64,000 nt of DNA from NCBI RefSeq assembly GCF_031020795.1, contig NZ_JAVHJP010000003.1:365408-429407 (forward strand), in the 5' to 3' direction. Every line of letters starts with the position of its first letter. The stretch's first letter is position 1. The translations under genes were made by a program, and so were the position numbers. The notes under the pieces are model-generated. The model was not told the origin of the DNA, did no database searches, and saw nothing but the letters and a program-made list of their open reading frames with translations. This DNA comes from Hydrogenophaga pseudoflava. Its GTDB lineage: Bacteria > Pseudomonadota > Gammaproteobacteria > Burkholderiales > Burkholderiaceae_C. Of the stretch, positions 37,651 through 46,961 are shown piece by piece.

Positions 37651-39135
37651 ATGCCCGCTTCTTCCACAGCCTGTGTGCTGGTCGTCGACGACGAACCGGA
37701 TCTGCGCACTCTGTACGAACTCACCCTGCTGCGCGAAGGGCATGAAGTCGTTTCGGCGCCCGACCTGGCCCAGGCCCGGGAATGGCTGGGGCAGCGGCGC
37801 TTCGATGTCCTGATCTCCGACATGCGCCTGCCCGACGGCCTGGGTCTGGAGCTGCTGCGCGAACTGGGCGAACAGCAGCGCACCGAAAAGACCATTGTGA
37901 TCACCGCCTACGGGTCGGCCGAAAACGCCGTCGAGGCCCTCAAGAGAGGCGCCTTCGACTACCTGACCAAACCGGTGGACCTCAAGCAGCTGCGCGCCGC
38001 GGTGCAGGCGGCCCTGCAAAGCCAGCGCCATCCGGTGGCGGGCGCGCCGCGCCACGGCGCGGCCACCGAAACCCCGCGCACCGCGTCACCGCCCTCCGCC
38101 GGCGTGCAGGCACTGCAGCGCATCGTCGGCGCCTCGGCGGTCATGCAGCAGATCCGCCAGCGCATCGAGAAGGTTGCGACCAGCATGGCCCCGGTGCTGA
38201 TCCTGGGCGAGTCGGGCACCGGCAAGGAGCTGGTGGCGCGCGCCGTGCACGAGTGCAGCCACCGCGCCGACGGTCCGTTCGTGGCCGTCAACTGCGGAGC
38301 GATCCCGGACAACCTCATCGAGGCCGAGTTCTTCGGCGCCCGCAAGGGAGCCTACACCGGTGCCAGCCACGACCGGGAAGGCTACTTCCAGGCCGCCAAG
38401 GGCGGCACGCTGTTCCTCGACGAAATCGGCGACCTGCCGCTGGGCATGCAGGCCAAGCTGCTGCGCGTGATCCAGGAACGGCGCGTGCGCCCGCTGGGCG
38501 GCGTGCAGGAGGAGGCGGTCGACGTGCGGCTGGTCAGCGCCACGCACAAAGACCTCGCCACCCTGGTGCGGGACGGCCACTTCCGCCAGGACCTGTTCTA
38601 CCGGCTCAACGTGATCGGCCTGCGCACGCCACCGCTGCGGGAACGGCGCGAGGACCTGCCCGGACTGGTCGACGCGCTGCTGCACCGCATCTGCAGCGAA
38701 ACCGGCCAGCCGACGCCCGCACTCACCGCCGACGCCCTCGCCTGGCTGCAGGCGCGCGAGCTGCCGGGCAACGTCCGCGAGCTGGAAAACCTGCTGCAAC
38801 GCGCACTGGCGCTGAGCGCCGGTAGCGAGCTGCAGGCGCAGGACTTCGCGGACCCGGGCGACGCCATGGACACCGGCTTCGCGGACACCGCGGCGCGCAG
38901 CGCGCTGTCGGAAGCCGCCGAGGTTCCGACCACCCAACCCGACACCATCCCCGACGACCTGCAGAGCTATCTGGACGAGCAGGAACGGCAGGTGCTGCTC
39001 AAGGCGCTCAAGGAATGCGACTACAACCGCACGGCCGCCGCCAACCGCCTGGGGCTCAACCTGCGGCAGATCCGCTACCGCATCCAGCGACTGGGGATCA
39101 CCATGCCCTCCGACGATGACGACAGCACCACCTGA
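37651..39135 (+). CDS. pilR: PilR sigma54-dependent response regulator
   Basis: This is a 494-residue protein: receiver domain (D57 in [13 protein letters not shown]), AAA+ domain with GESGTGKE, the sigma54 loop GAYTGA (233-238) and [11 protein letters not shown], and a Fis-type HTH at the end ([23 protein letters not shown]). It activates pilA from a sigma54 promoter. It follows pilS by seven bases, and its last 20 bases overlap ampD. Confidence 0.95.
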   Translation: MPASSTACVLVVDDEPDLRTLYELTLLREGHEVVSAPDLAQAREWLGQRRFDVLISDMRLPDGLGLELLRELGEQQRTEKTIVITAYGSAENAVEALKRGAFDYLTKPVDLKQLRAAVQAALQSQRHPVAGAPRHGAATETPRTASPPSAGVQALQRIVGASAVMQQIRQRIEKVATSMAPVLILGESGTGKELVARAVHECSHRADGPFVAVNCGAIPDNLIEAEFFGARKGAYTGASHDREGYFQAAKGGTLFLDEIGDLPLGMQAKLLRVIQERRVRPLGGVQEEAVDVRLVSATHKDLATLVRDGHFRQDLFYRLNVIGLRTPPLRERREDLPGLVDALLHRICSETGQPTPALTADALAWLQARELPGNVRELENLLQRALALSAGSELQAQDFADPGDAMDTGFADTAARSALSEAAEVPTTQPDTIPDDLQSYLDEQERQVLLKALKECDYNRTAAANRLGLNLRQIRYRIQRLGITMPSDDDDSTT

Positions 39136-39736
39136 CGCGGACGACTGGGCCGGCGGCTGGCTGCGCTCGGCGCAGCACATGGTCTCGCCGAACGCCAACG
39201 AACGCCCGGCGGGTGCCGTGGTCGACCTCATCGTGCTGCACTCGATCAGCCTGCCGCCGGGCCGCTACGGCGGACCGGAGGTCGAGCAGCTGTTCACCAA
39301 CCGGCTCGACTGGTCGGCCCACCCCTACTTCGAACAGATCCGGGGGCTGGAGGTCTCGACCCATTTTTTCCTGCGCCGCGACGGGCACACGGTGCAGTTC
39401 GTCGACGCCGACCGGCGCGCCTGGCATGCCGGCGTCTCATGCTGGCGCGGCCGCGAGCGCTGCAACGACGACTCGATCGGCATTGAGCTCGAGGGCCTCG
39501 AAGGCCAGACATTCGAAGACGCGCAGTACCAGGCGCTGACGCGTCTGTGCCGGCAACTGGCCGGCCGCTACCCGATCACCCACATTGCCGGGCACGAGCA
39601 CATCGCTCCCGGCAGAAAGCTCGATCCCGGCTCCGGCTTCGACTGGGCCCGGCTGCAGCGCGAACTGGGCTGGGACCATCGGTGCTTTCCCGGGTGCGTG
39701 ATCACCAGATTCGACCCGGACCCGAACGCCGCCTGA
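39116..39736 (+). CDS. ampD: 1,6-anhydro-N-acetylmuramyl-L-alanine amidase AmpD
   Basis: This 206-residue cytoplasmic zinc amidase of peptidoglycan recycling has ligands H42 ([10 protein letters not shown]), H160 ([10 protein letters not shown]) and D170, with K168 as the conserved lysine. The length is close to enterobacterial AmpD (183) with a longer N terminus. The ATG at 39116 lies inside the pilR 3' end in another frame. Loss of AmpD typically raises inducible beta-lactamase; no ampC or ampR is in the window. Confidence 0.95.
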   Translation: MTTAPPDADDWAGGWLRSAQHMVSPNANERPAGAVVDLIVLHSISLPPGRYGGPEVEQLFTNRLDWSAHPYFEQIRGLEVSTHFFLRRDGHTVQFVDADRRAWHAGVSCWRGRERCNDDSIGIELEGLEGQTFEDAQYQALTRLCRQLAGRYPITHIAGHEHIAPGRKLDPGSGFDWARLQRELGWDHRCFPGCVITRFDPDPNAA

Positions 39737-39927
39737 GCGGCACCATCTCCTCGCCGCGCGTTGCCAGCAACCGTGCGGACTTCCACGCGGAATCCGCGCG
39801 GAACGCGCGCCGGCGCTGGATTCCGGCACCCGCGCCGCGCACCGACGCTGCACCACACCGGACCTGGGCACCTCGCCCGAGCGGCGGTTATTTTGCCTGA
39901 CGAAAAAGACCGCAGCTTTTTCCCGGC

Positions 39928-39943
39928 ACACTACCTGTAGTGG
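39928..39943. promoter_or_regulatory. NrdR box 1
   Basis: ACACTACCTGTAGTGG is a 16-bp imperfect palindrome of NrdR-box form. It begins 32 bases before box 2, about three helical turns, the usual spacing of paired NrdR sites. Confidence 0.65.
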
Positions 39944-39944
39944 C

Positions 39945-39973
39945 TTGAACCACCCCTGGACACCAGATATAGT
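39945..39973 (+). promoter_or_regulatory. nrdAB promoter
   Basis: TTGAAC (39945-39950) and TATAGT (39968-39973) are separated by 17 bases. NrdR box 2 covers the -10 element and box 1 abuts the -35 element. The leader is about 45 bases. Confidence 0.75.
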
Positions 39974-39975
39974 GT
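39960..39975. promoter_or_regulatory. NrdR box 2
   Basis: ACACCAGATATAGTGT closely follows the NrdR consensus (ACAC-w-A-t-A-T-a-T-w-GTGT type), with perfect ACAC/GTGT ends. The nrdR gene itself is not in the window. Confidence 0.75.
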
Positions 39976-40026
39976 GCGCCGCACCAGCCGAACCATCGGC
40001 GCCACAACACAAACGAAAGAGGAACC

Positions 40027-42915
40027 ATGCTGACCGTCACGTCCACCGCATCCCCCAACGCCCCCCACATGCCCACCGGAAGCACCGGCGCCACTGCCGA
40101 GCCCGCCGGAGCCTCCGTGCTGACCCAGTACCAGATCATCCGTCGCAACGGCGCCGTCGTGCCGTTCGAACCCAGCAAGATCGCGGTGGCCATGATGAAG
40201 GCGTTCCTGGCGGTGCACGGCACCCAGGGCGCCGCGTCGGCCAGCGTGCGCGAGACCGTGGACGCGCTGACCCAGACGGTGGTGCGCGCACTGATGCGTT
40301 CACGCCCCGGCGGCGGCACCTTCCACATCGAGGACGTGCAGGACCATGTCGAGCTGGGCCTGATGCGCGGCGGCCACCACGAGGTCGCACGCGCCTATGT
40401 GCTGTACCGCGAGCGCCGTGCGCAGGAACGCGCCCACCAGGCCGAGACGGCCAAGCCGGCCGAAGCGGCCCTGCACGTGATGGACGGAGGTCGGCGCGTG
40501 CCGCTGGACATCGCCGGACTGCAGGGCCTGATCGAGGCCGCCTGCGCCGGCCTGGGCAAGGACGTCAAGGCCGAGCCCATCGTCGCCGAGACCAAGCGCA
40601 ACCTGTACGACGGCGTGCCCATCGAGGAGGTCTACAAGGCGGCCATCCTCGCCGCCCGCACCCTGATCGAGAAAGACCCGGACTACACCTACGCCACGGC
40701 GCGCCTGCTGCTGCACACCGTGTTCAAGGAGGTCCTGGGCGAAGAGGTACCGCCCACCGAACGTGGTCCGCGCTATGCCGACCACTTCCCGCAGGCCATC
40801 AAGAAGGGGGTGCAGAACGAGCTGCTGGACGAGAAGCTGCTGCAGTTCGACCTGGCGCGCCTGGGCGCCGCGCTCAAGCCCGAGCGCGACCTGCAGTTCG
40901 ACTACCTGGGTCTGCAGACCCTGTACGACCGCTACTTCCTGCACGTGCGCAAGCAGCGCATCGAGCTGCCGCAGATCTTCTTCATGCGCGTGGCCATGGG
41001 CCTGGCGCTGAACGAGATCGACCGGGAAGCCCGCGCCATCGAGTTCTACGAGGTGCTGTCCTCGTTCGACTTCATGTCGTCCACGCCCACGCTGTTCAAC
41101 GCCGGCACACTGCGCTCGCAACTCTCCAGCTGCTACCTGACCACGGTGCCCGACGACCTGGACGGCATCTACGAGTCGATCAAGGAAAACGCGCTGCTGT
41201 CCAAGTTCGCCGGCGGCCTGGGCAACGACTGGACCCGCGTGCGCGCCCTGGGCGCCCACATCAAGGGCACCAACGGCGAATCGCAGGGCGTGGTGCCCTT
41301 CCTCAAGGTGGTGAACGACACCGCGGTCGCGGTCAACCAGGGCGGCAAGCGCAAGGGCGCGGTCTGCACCTACCTCGAAACCTGGCATCTGGACATTGAA
41401 GAGTTCCTGGAGCTGCGCAAGAACACCGGCGACGACCGCCGCCGCACCCACGACATGAACACGGCGAACTGGATTCCCGACCTGTTCATGCGCCGTGTGA
41501 TGGAAAAGGGCGACTGGAGCCTGTTCTCGCCCAACAACGTGCCCGACCTGCACGACAAGTTCGGCGCCGATTTCGAACGCGCCTACGTGGCCTACGAGGA
41601 GAAGGCCGCCCGCGGCGAAATCAAGCCCTACAAGAAAGTGCCGGCCGTGGACCTGTGGCGCAAGATGCTCTCGATGCTGTTCGAGACCGGCCACCCCTGG
41701 ATTACTTTCAAGGACGCCTGCAACGTGCGCAGCCCGCAGCAGCATGCCGGCGTGGTGCACAGCTCCAACCTGTGCACCGAGATCACGCTCAACACCAGCG
41801 ACACCGAGACCGCCGTCTGCAACCTGGGCTCGGTCAACCTGCACCGCCACCTCAAGGATGGCCAGCTCGACCACGCCAAGCTGCAGAAGACGATCAACAC
41901 CGCGATGCGCATGCTCGACAACGTGATCGACATCAACTACTACGCGGTCAAGAAGGCGCGCGACTCGAACCTGCGCCACCGCCCGGTCGGCCTGGGCCTG
42001 ATGGGTTTCCAGGACGCGCTGTACGAACTGCGCATCCCCTACGCCTCCAACGAGGCGGTCGAGTTTGCCGACCGCTCGATGGAAGCCATCTGCTACTACG
42101 CCTACTGGGCCTCGACCGAACTGGCGCGTGAGCGCGGCCGCTACAGCAGCTACCGCGGCTCGCTGTGGGACCAGGGTCTCCTGCCCCCCGACACGCTGGA
42201 CCTGCTGGCGCGCGAGCGCGGCGGCTATGTGGACGTGGATCGCTCGGCCACGCTGGACTGGGACGCCCTGCGCAAGAAGATCGCGCAGGACGGCATGCGC
42301 AACTCCAACTGCGTGGCCATCGCGCCCACCGCGACCATCTCCAACATCATCGGTGTGGATGCCTCCATCGAGCCCTGCTTCGGCAACCTCTCGGTCAAGT
42401 CCAACCTGTCGGGCGAGTTCACCGTCATCAACAGCTACCTGGTCAAGGACCTCAAGCGCCTGGGCCTGTGGGACGACGTGATGGTCATGGACCTCAAGCA
42501 CTTCGACGGCTCGCTGCGCCCCATCGACCGCGTGCCGCAGGACGTGAAGGCGCTCTACGCCACCGCGTTCGAAGTGGAGCCGATGTGGCTGGTGGAAGCC
42601 GCCGCGCGGCGCCAGAAGTGGATCGACCAGGCGCAGAGCCTGAACATCTACATGGCCGGCGCGTCGGGCAAGAAGCTCGACGAGACCTACAAGCTCGCCT
42701 GGCTGCGCGGCCTCAAGACCACCTACTACCTGCGCACCACCTCGGCCACGCACGCCGAGAAATCCACCGGTCGTACCGGCCAGCTCAACGCGGTGTCGGC
42801 CCATGGCGGCGAGCCTGCGATGAACGCCGCACCGGCGACAGCGATGGCCGCCGAGCCCGCGACCGACATCAAGTTCTGCGCGATCGACGACCCGGGCTGC
42901 GAAGCCTGCCAGTGA
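40027..42915 (+). CDS. nrdA: Class Ia ribonucleotide reductase, alpha subunit
   Basis: This 962-residue enzyme reduces ribonucleoside diphosphates. An ATP-cone lies at about residues 35-130 (YQIIRRNGAVVPFEPSKIAVAM). Catalytic-barrel marks are SSCYLTTVPDD, HSSNLCTEITLNTSDTE and TAVCNLGSVNL, giving the redox cysteine pair, the thiyl cysteine and N/E partners. The C terminus ends with CEAC, the shuttle cysteines (C958 and C961). It is longer than the E. coli protein (761) in the manner of class Ia enzymes with an extra N-terminal segment. A small ORF starts on its stop codon. Confidence 0.96.
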   Translation: MLTVTSTASPNAPHMPTGSTGATAEPAGASVLTQYQIIRRNGAVVPFEPSKIAVAMMKAFLAVHGTQGAASASVRETVDALTQTVVRALMRSRPGGGTFHIEDVQDHVELGLMRGGHHEVARAYVLYRERRAQERAHQAETAKPAEAALHVMDGGRRVPLDIAGLQGLIEAACAGLGKDVKAEPIVAETKRNLYDGVPIEEVYKAAILAARTLIEKDPDYTYATARLLLHTVFKEVLGEEVPPTERGPRYADHFPQAIKKGVQNELLDEKLLQFDLARLGAALKPERDLQFDYLGLQTLYDRYFLHVRKQRIELPQIFFMRVAMGLALNEIDREARAIEFYEVLSSFDFMSSTPTLFNAGTLRSQLSSCYLTTVPDDLDGIYESIKENALLSKFAGGLGNDWTRVRALGAHIKGTNGESQGVVPFLKVVNDTAVAVNQGGKRKGAVCTYLETWHLDIEEFLELRKNTGDDRRRTHDMNTANWIPDLFMRRVMEKGDWSLFSPNNVPDLHDKFGADFERAYVAYEEKAARGEIKPYKKVPAVDLWRKMLSMLFETGHPWITFKDACNVRSPQQHAGVVHSSNLCTEITLNTSDTETAVCNLGSVNLHRHLKDGQLDHAKLQKTINTAMRMLDNVIDINYYAVKKARDSNLRHRPVGLGLMGFQDALYELRIPYASNEAVEFADRSMEAICYYAYWASTELARERGRYSSYRGSLWDQGLLPPDTLDLLARERGGYVDVDRSATLDWDALRKKIAQDGMRNSNCVAIAPTATISNIIGVDASIEPCFGNLSVKSNLSGEFTVINSYLVKDLKRLGLWDDVMVMDLKHFDGSLRPIDRVPQDVKALYATAFEVEPMWLVEAAARRQKWIDQAQSLNIYMAGASGKKLDETYKLAWLRGLKTTYYLRTTSATHAEKSTGRTGQLNAVSAHGGEPAMNAAPATAMAAEPATDIKFCAIDDPGCEACQ

Positions 42916-43043
42916 TGCCTGCGCTCATGCGCGTGATGAAGCTGTCGCACCTTGCGCTTTTTCGATGCGACACCGCAACACAAAACATTCATCGCGCGCA
43001 TGAGTCCTTTGCATTTCATGCCGACACTTCGATAATCCGCTGA
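42915..43043 (+). CDS. Candidate 42-codon ORF between nrdA and nrdB
   Basis: An ATG overlapping the nrdA stop (TGATG) opens 42 codons ending 13 bases before nrdB. The product starts [19 protein letters not shown] and is mildly basic. There is no Shine-Dalgarno except by coupling to nrdA translation. The same bases form a large inverted repeat that constrains the sequence, so coding may be incidental. Confidence 0.25.
   Translation: MPALMRVMKLSHLALFRCDTATQNIHRAHESFAFHADTSIIR
42924..43004. repeat. Nested inverted repeat in nrdA-nrdB gap
   Basis: Outer arms of 17 bases (42924-42940 and 42988-43004) pair with one mismatch, and inner arms TGTCGCA (42943-42949) and TGCGACA (42966-42972) pair perfectly. 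In RNA this gives a long two-storey hairpin upstream of nrdB; its role is not known. Confidence 0.85.
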
Positions 43044-43056
43044 ATTGGACACCACC

Positions 43057-44205
43057 ATGTTGACCTGGGACGAACAAGTCACTCCCTCCTCGAAGCCCGC
43101 TCTTCAAACATTGCCACCCACCTCGTCGGGTGCGCAAGCTGCAGTGTCCTCCCCCGCTTCCACGTCCGCCACCCGCAGCAGCGAGCAGCGCCGCGTCAAC
43201 GTGGCCGACAAGCGCATCATCAACGGCCAGACCGACGTCAACCAGCTGGTGCCCTTCAAGTACAAGTGGGCCTGGGAAAAGTACCTCGCCACCTGCGCCA
43301 ACCACTGGATGCCGCAGGAAGTGAACATGAGCCGCGACATCGCGCTCTGGAAAGACCCCAACGGCCTGACCGAAGACGAGCGCCGCATCGTCAAGCGCAA
43401 CCTCGGCTTCTTCGTCACCGCCGACTCGCTGGCCGCCAACAACATCACCCTGGGCACCTACCGCCACATCACGGCGCCCGAGTGCCGCCAGTTCCTGCTG
43501 CGCCAGGCCTTTGAAGAGGCCATCCACACCCACGCCTACCAGTACATCGTGGAGAGCCTCGGCCTGGACGAAGGCGAGATCTTCAACGCGTACCACGAGG
43601 TCCAGTCCATCCGCAACAAGGACGAGTTCCTGATCCCGTTCATCGACGCGATCATGGACCCCGCCTTCAAGACCGGCACACCTGAGGCCGACCAGACGCT
43701 GCTCAAGTCGCTGATCGTGTTTGCGTGCCTGATGGAAGGCCTGTTTTTCTACGTCGGCTTCACGCAGATCCTGGCACTGGGCCGCCAGAACAAGATGACC
43801 GGCGCCGCCGAGCAGTACCAGTACATCCTGCGCGACGAGTCCATGCACTGCAACTTCGGCATCGACCTGATCAACGCGATCAAGCTCGAGAACCCGATGC
43901 TCTGGACCCCGCAGTTCAAGGCCGAGATCAAGGAGCTGTTCCTCAAGGCCGTCGACCTCGAATACCAGTACGCCGAAGACACCATGCCGCGCGGCGTGCT
44001 GGGCCTGAATGCGTCGATGTTCAAGGGCTATCTGCGCTACATCGCCAACCGCCGTGCGACGCAGATCGGCCTGGAGCCGCTGTTCCCGAACGAAGAGAAC
44101 CCGTTCCCCTGGATGAGCGAGATGATCGACCTCAAGAAGGAACGAAATTTCTTCGAGACCCGTGTCATCGAATACCAGTCCGGCGGAGCGCTGTCCTGGG
44201 ACTGA
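43057..44205 (+). CDS. nrdB: Class Ia ribonucleotide reductase, beta subunit
   Basis: This 382-residue subunit harbours the diiron-tyrosyl radical cofactor. The motif E-A-I-H-T-H-A-Y preserves the E..H...Y spacing of two iron ligands and the radical tyrosine; the other ligands lie in ESLGLDEGE and [10 protein letters not shown]. The ATG at 43057 was chosen over a TTG at 43045. A GATAAT -10-like hexamer at 43031-43036 could give nrdB an internal promoter. Confidence 0.96.
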   Translation: MLTWDEQVTPSSKPALQTLPPTSSGAQAAVSSPASTSATRSSEQRRVNVADKRIINGQTDVNQLVPFKYKWAWEKYLATCANHWMPQEVNMSRDIALWKDPNGLTEDERRIVKRNLGFFVTADSLAANNITLGTYRHITAPECRQFLLRQAFEEAIHTHAYQYIVESLGLDEGEIFNAYHEVQSIRNKDEFLIPFIDAIMDPAFKTGTPEADQTLLKSLIVFACLMEGLFFYVGFTQILALGRQNKMTGAAEQYQYILRDESMHCNFGIDLINAIKLENPMLWTPQFKAEIKELFLKAVDLEYQYAEDTMPRGVLGLNASMFKGYLRYIANRRATQIGLEPLFPNEENPFPWMSEMIDLKKERNFFETRVIEYQSGGALSWD

Positions 44206-44230
44206 TGCCTCATCCCATGTTCACCGAATC

Positions 44231-44276
44231 ACAAAGCCCTGCCCCAGACGTTCCGGCGTCCGGGGCAGGGCTTTGT
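44231..44276 (+). terminator. Terminator-like hairpin after nrdB
   Basis: A perfect 15-base stem ACAAAGCCCTGCCCC (44231-44245) / GGGGCAGGGCTTTGT (44262-44276) lies 26 bases after the stop. The U-rich tail is short and part of the stem, so termination efficiency is uncertain. Confidence 0.7.
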
Positions 44277-44281
44277 CACAG

Positions 44282-44337
44282 GATTCAAGGCCTTGGCGCC
44301 ATCCGTGGATGCATCCACGGCGCCAGGTCCCTGAATC
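44282..44337. repeat. Long palindrome upstream of the histone-like gene
   Basis: The core CCGTGGATGCATCCACGG (44303-44320) is a perfect 18-bp palindrome. Flanking arms TGGCG/CGCCA (44294-44298, 44321-44325) and GATTCA/TGAATC (44282-44287, 44332-44337) extend it with bulges. It is 58 bases before the histone gene and could be a protein-binding or mRNA-structure element. Confidence 0.8.
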
Positions 44338-44395
44338 ACTTCCGCGGAGATCTCCCGCGCGAAGTGCTCTTTGCAACTTGATCAAGGAGAAAACA

Positions 44396-44902
44396 ATGGC
44401 AACTGCGAAAAAAGCCCCGGCCAAAAAGGCCGCTGTGAAGAAGGCCGCCCCGGCCAAGAAGGCTGCTGCACCGAAGAAGGCCGCCCCGGCCAAGAAGGCT
44501 GCTGCTCCGAAGAAGGCCGCTCCGGCCAAGAAGGCTGCTGCTCCGAAGAAGGCCGCTCCGGCCAAGAAGGCTGCTGCTCCGAAGAAGGCCGCTCCGGCCA
44601 AGAAGGCCGCTGCTCCGAAGAAGGCCGCTCCGGCCAAGAAGGCCGCTGCTCCGAAGAAGGCCGCTCCGGCCAAGAAGGCTGCTGCTCCGAAGAAGGCCGC
44701 TCCGGCCAAGAAGGCCGCTGCTCCGAAGAAGGCCGCTCCGGCCAAGAAAGCCGCTGCCCCCAAGAAGGCCGCCGTCAAGAAGGCAGCCCCCGCAAAAAAA
44801 GCTGAGCCGGCCAAGAAGCCGGCAGCCCCTGCGGCCCCTGCAGCGCAAACCAAGCTGAACCCTCAGGCTGCCTGGCCGTTCCCGACGTCCAGCAAGCCCT
44901 GA
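44396..44902 (+). CDS. Histone H1-like DNA-binding protein (Lys/Ala/Pro repeats)
   Basis: This 168-residue protein is built almost entirely from K, A and P, with a 12-residue period (KKAAAPKKAAPA) repeated about nine times and a short C-terminal tail ending TKLNPQAAWPFPTSSKP. Such proteins resemble the C-terminal tail of eukaryotic histone H1 and bacterial HctB/AlgP-like proteins, and bind DNA nonspecifically. A strong AAGGAG Shine-Dalgarno at 44384-44389, six bases from the ATG, suggests high expression. The tail is the only non-repetitive part and its role is unknown. Confidence 0.88.
   Translation: MATAKKAPAKKAAVKKAAPAKKAAAPKKAAPAKKAAAPKKAAPAKKAAAPKKAAPAKKAAAPKKAAPAKKAAAPKKAAPAKKAAAPKKAAPAKKAAAPKKAAPAKKAAAPKKAAPAKKAAAPKKAAVKKAAPAKKAEPAKKPAAPAAPAAQTKLNPQAAWPFPTSSKP
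44456..44779 (+). repeat. 36-bp tandem repeat within histone-like gene
   Basis: Eight close copies start at 44456 and recur every 36 bases to 44743, followed by a ninth degenerate copy. Copies differ mainly by synonymous changes (GCT/GCC). Such arrays expand and contract by slippage without frameshift. Confidence 0.95.
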
Positions 44903-44924
44903 GTCGTCCTCCGGGATGATTGAC

Positions 44925-44953
44925 AAGCCCGGCGTGAAAGCGCCGGGCTTTTT
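44925..44953. terminator. Intrinsic terminator after histone-like gene
   Basis: AAGCCCGGCG (44925-44934) pairs with CGCCGGGCTT (44941-44950) and runs into a T-tract. It lies between convergent genes. Confidence 0.88.
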
Positions 44954-44969
44954 CATTTCCGAGCCCGCC

Positions 44970-45851
44970 TCAGAGCGTGTAGTTCTGGCCGCCCCGGCAG
45001 GCGATCTTGGTGGCGCCCAGGCGGTTGCCCAGTTCCGCGCAACGCTCCAGCGACCAGCCTTGTGACAGTCCGTGCAGCAGCGCCGCACGGAACGCGTCGC
45101 CGCAACCGGTCGGATCCACCACCGCAGTGGCCGGCACGCCGGCCACCCGCGTCTGGCGACCCTGCTCATACACGTCGCAGCCGTGCTCGGCCAGGGTCAC
45201 GACCAGCCCTTTGACCTGCGCGGCGATCTCCGCCAGGCCCAGACCCGTGCGGTCACTGAGCATCTTGCCTTCATAGTCGTTGACCGCCACCCAGCTGGCC
45301 ATCGACACGAAGCGGCGCAGCTCCTCACCGTTGAACATCGGCAGGCCCTGACCGGGGTCGAAAACGAAGGGAATGCCCGCGTCGTGCAGCTGTTGCGCGT
45401 GCTCGAGCATGGCGTCCCTGCCATCCGGTGCCACGATCGCCAGACGGATGCCCGCGTCGACCGGGACGCGGTTCTCATGGGCCTGCGACATCGCACCAGG
45501 GTGGAACGCCGTGATCTGGTTGTTGTCGCGGTCGGTCATGATCATGGCCTGTGCGGTGTAGTTGTCCTTCGTGGTGCCGATGAAGCGCGTGTCCACACCC
45601 AGGCCCTGCAACCGCGACAGGTAGTCCTGCGCGTCGTTGCCGACCATGGCCAGCGGCATCGCATCGGACCCGAGCTGCCGCAGGCCGTAGGCGATATTGC
45701 CGGCGCAGCCACCGAATTCCCGGCGCATGCCGGGAACCAGGAACGACACGTTGAGGATGTGCAGCTGGCTGGGCAGGATCTGTTCGGCGAAACGACCTTC
45801 GAAGCTCATGATGGTGTCGAACGCCAGGGAGCCGCAGATGAGAATGGACAT
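44970..45851 (-). CDS. PfkB-family carbohydrate/nucleoside kinase
   Basis: This 293-residue protein starts MSILICGSLAFDTIMSFEGRF, has the first PfkB motif around FGGCAGNIAYGLRQLG and the catalytic C-terminal motif VVDPTGCGDAFRAALL (aspartate base in GCGDAF). Members phosphorylate sugars or nucleosides; an adenosine-kinase-like annotation is common for this subtype, but the substrate cannot be fixed here. It is the last gene of the leftward accB-accC-prmA-DUF3426 cluster, 18 bases after its upstream neighbour. Confidence 0.85.
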   Translation of the reverse strand: MSILICGSLAFDTIMSFEGRFAEQILPSQLHILNVSFLVPGMRREFGGCAGNIAYGLRQLGSDAMPLAMVGNDAQDYLSRLQGLGVDTRFIGTTKDNYTAQAMIMTDRDNNQITAFHPGAMSQAHENRVPVDAGIRLAIVAPDGRDAMLEHAQQLHDAGIPFVFDPGQGLPMFNGEELRRFVSMASWVAVNDYEGKMLSDRTGLGLAEIAAQVKGLVVTLAEHGCDVYEQGRQTRVAGVPATAVVDPTGCGDAFRAALLHGLSQGWSLERCAELGNRLGATKIACRGGQNYTL

Positions 45852-45869
45852 GATGAAAGAGAGAATGGA

Positions 45870-46913
45870 TCAGGGATAGAACACCAGGGCCCGGTAGCCC
45901 GTCATGGAAGACACGCCACTGTCGGCAATGGACAGCCGCAGGCTCATGGACACGGCACCTTGCGCGGGCAGCACCTCGGGCGCGCCCGGCAGCTCGGCGG
46001 GAAGGAACACCCGCCGGGCGATCACGTTGTCCCGGGTGTCGGTCAGGCTCAGTTCGAGCGCCGGCACCGCGAGCGGCAGCGCGGCGCTGTTCTTGAGCAC
46101 CAGGTCGAAAGAATAGAAGTTGCCCAGCCGGCGCACCAGGTTGGAGCTGTCGATGGACACCGCCTCGATCTGGCGGGCCGCACCGAGGCTGCAGCCCAGC
46201 GGCTGGCACAGCGCCGTCAGCCAGGGCGCGGTGAACGGATGTCGCGCAGCGAGCCGGTCCCGCTCGTGCACCGACCACTGCGCCACCAACCCGGCCAACA
46301 GCATGAAGGTCACGGCCACCAGGGATATCCGCACACCGCGGGACTGCCAGAAGGCCTTGCGCCGCGCCTGCCGAACGAAGCTGGGCTCCGCCAGCACCGG
46401 CACATCGTCCTCATCCTGGACAGACGCCGGCGCCGCCAGTGGTGGCGGTGGCGCTTTCGGCTGCAGAGGTGGCTCCTGGCGCGGCGCAGGCGGCCGGCTC
46501 ACATCGGCGGCGGGAGCAGCTCCGGCGGGCAGCGGTTCAGGCTCCAGAATTTCTACGGGAACATCCGCCACCTCAATGCCGTCCCTGCCCTCGGCCGCAA
46601 ACCGGCGCAACTCGTCCGCAAAGCCCTCCTCGGTCAGCGCCGGCCCCGGCGCCAAAGGCGGTGTGGCCGGCGCAGGCCCGGGATGCAGCAACCACTCGCC
46701 TTCCCCGTCGTCCTGAGCAGCGGGGGCTGGCGGCACGGAAACGGTCGAGACAGCAGCGGCTGCCACAGCCACCGGCTCCTTCTCAAGGAACAGCGTGGCA
46801 TCGAACACGTCGGAGCAATGCCCGCAGCGCACCCAACCGTCGGAAATCTTGAGCTGGTCGGGAACGATCCGGAAGGTCGTTCCGCAAGCCGGACAGCGGG
46901 TGGTGAAACTCAT
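45870..46913 (-). CDS. Zinc-ribbon DUF3426 membrane protein
   Basis: This is a 347-residue protein. The N terminus is a MJ0042-type zinc ribbon with two CxxC pairs (RCPACGTTFRI and VRCGHCSDVFDA). A long Pro/Ala linker follows, then a single membrane helix near residue 200 (ISLVAVTFMLLAGLVAQWSV) and a periplasmic DUF3426 domain (SSNLVRRLGNFYSFDLVLKN). Its position after prmA is conserved in Burkholderiales; the function is unknown. Confidence 0.85.
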   Translation of the reverse strand: MSFTTRCPACGTTFRIVPDQLKISDGWVRCGHCSDVFDATLFLEKEPVAVAAAAVSTVSVPPAPAAQDDGEGEWLLHPGPAPATPPLAPGPALTEEGFADELRRFAAEGRDGIEVADVPVEILEPEPLPAGAAPAADVSRPPAPRQEPPLQPKAPPPPLAAPASVQDEDDVPVLAEPSFVRQARRKAFWQSRGVRISLVAVTFMLLAGLVAQWSVHERDRLAARHPFTAPWLTALCQPLGCSLGAARQIEAVSIDSSNLVRRLGNFYSFDLVLKNSAALPLAVPALELSLTDTRDNVIARRVFLPAELPGAPEVLPAQGAVSMSLRLSIADSGVSSMTGYRALVFYP

Positions 46914-46961
46914 GCGGGAATTATTGCAGGCGCCTGCGCCAGACCCGGCCGCCGAGGCCCC

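Noticed and set aside
39737..39900. Possible small gene between ampD and the nrdA promoter
   Set aside because: No frame with a plausible start and Shine-Dalgarno; the sequence shows only GC-rich imperfect repeats.
44456..44779. A 36-bp periodic array considered as CRISPR
   Set aside because: Units are directly abutting with no spacers and encode a continuous Lys/Ala/Pro protein.
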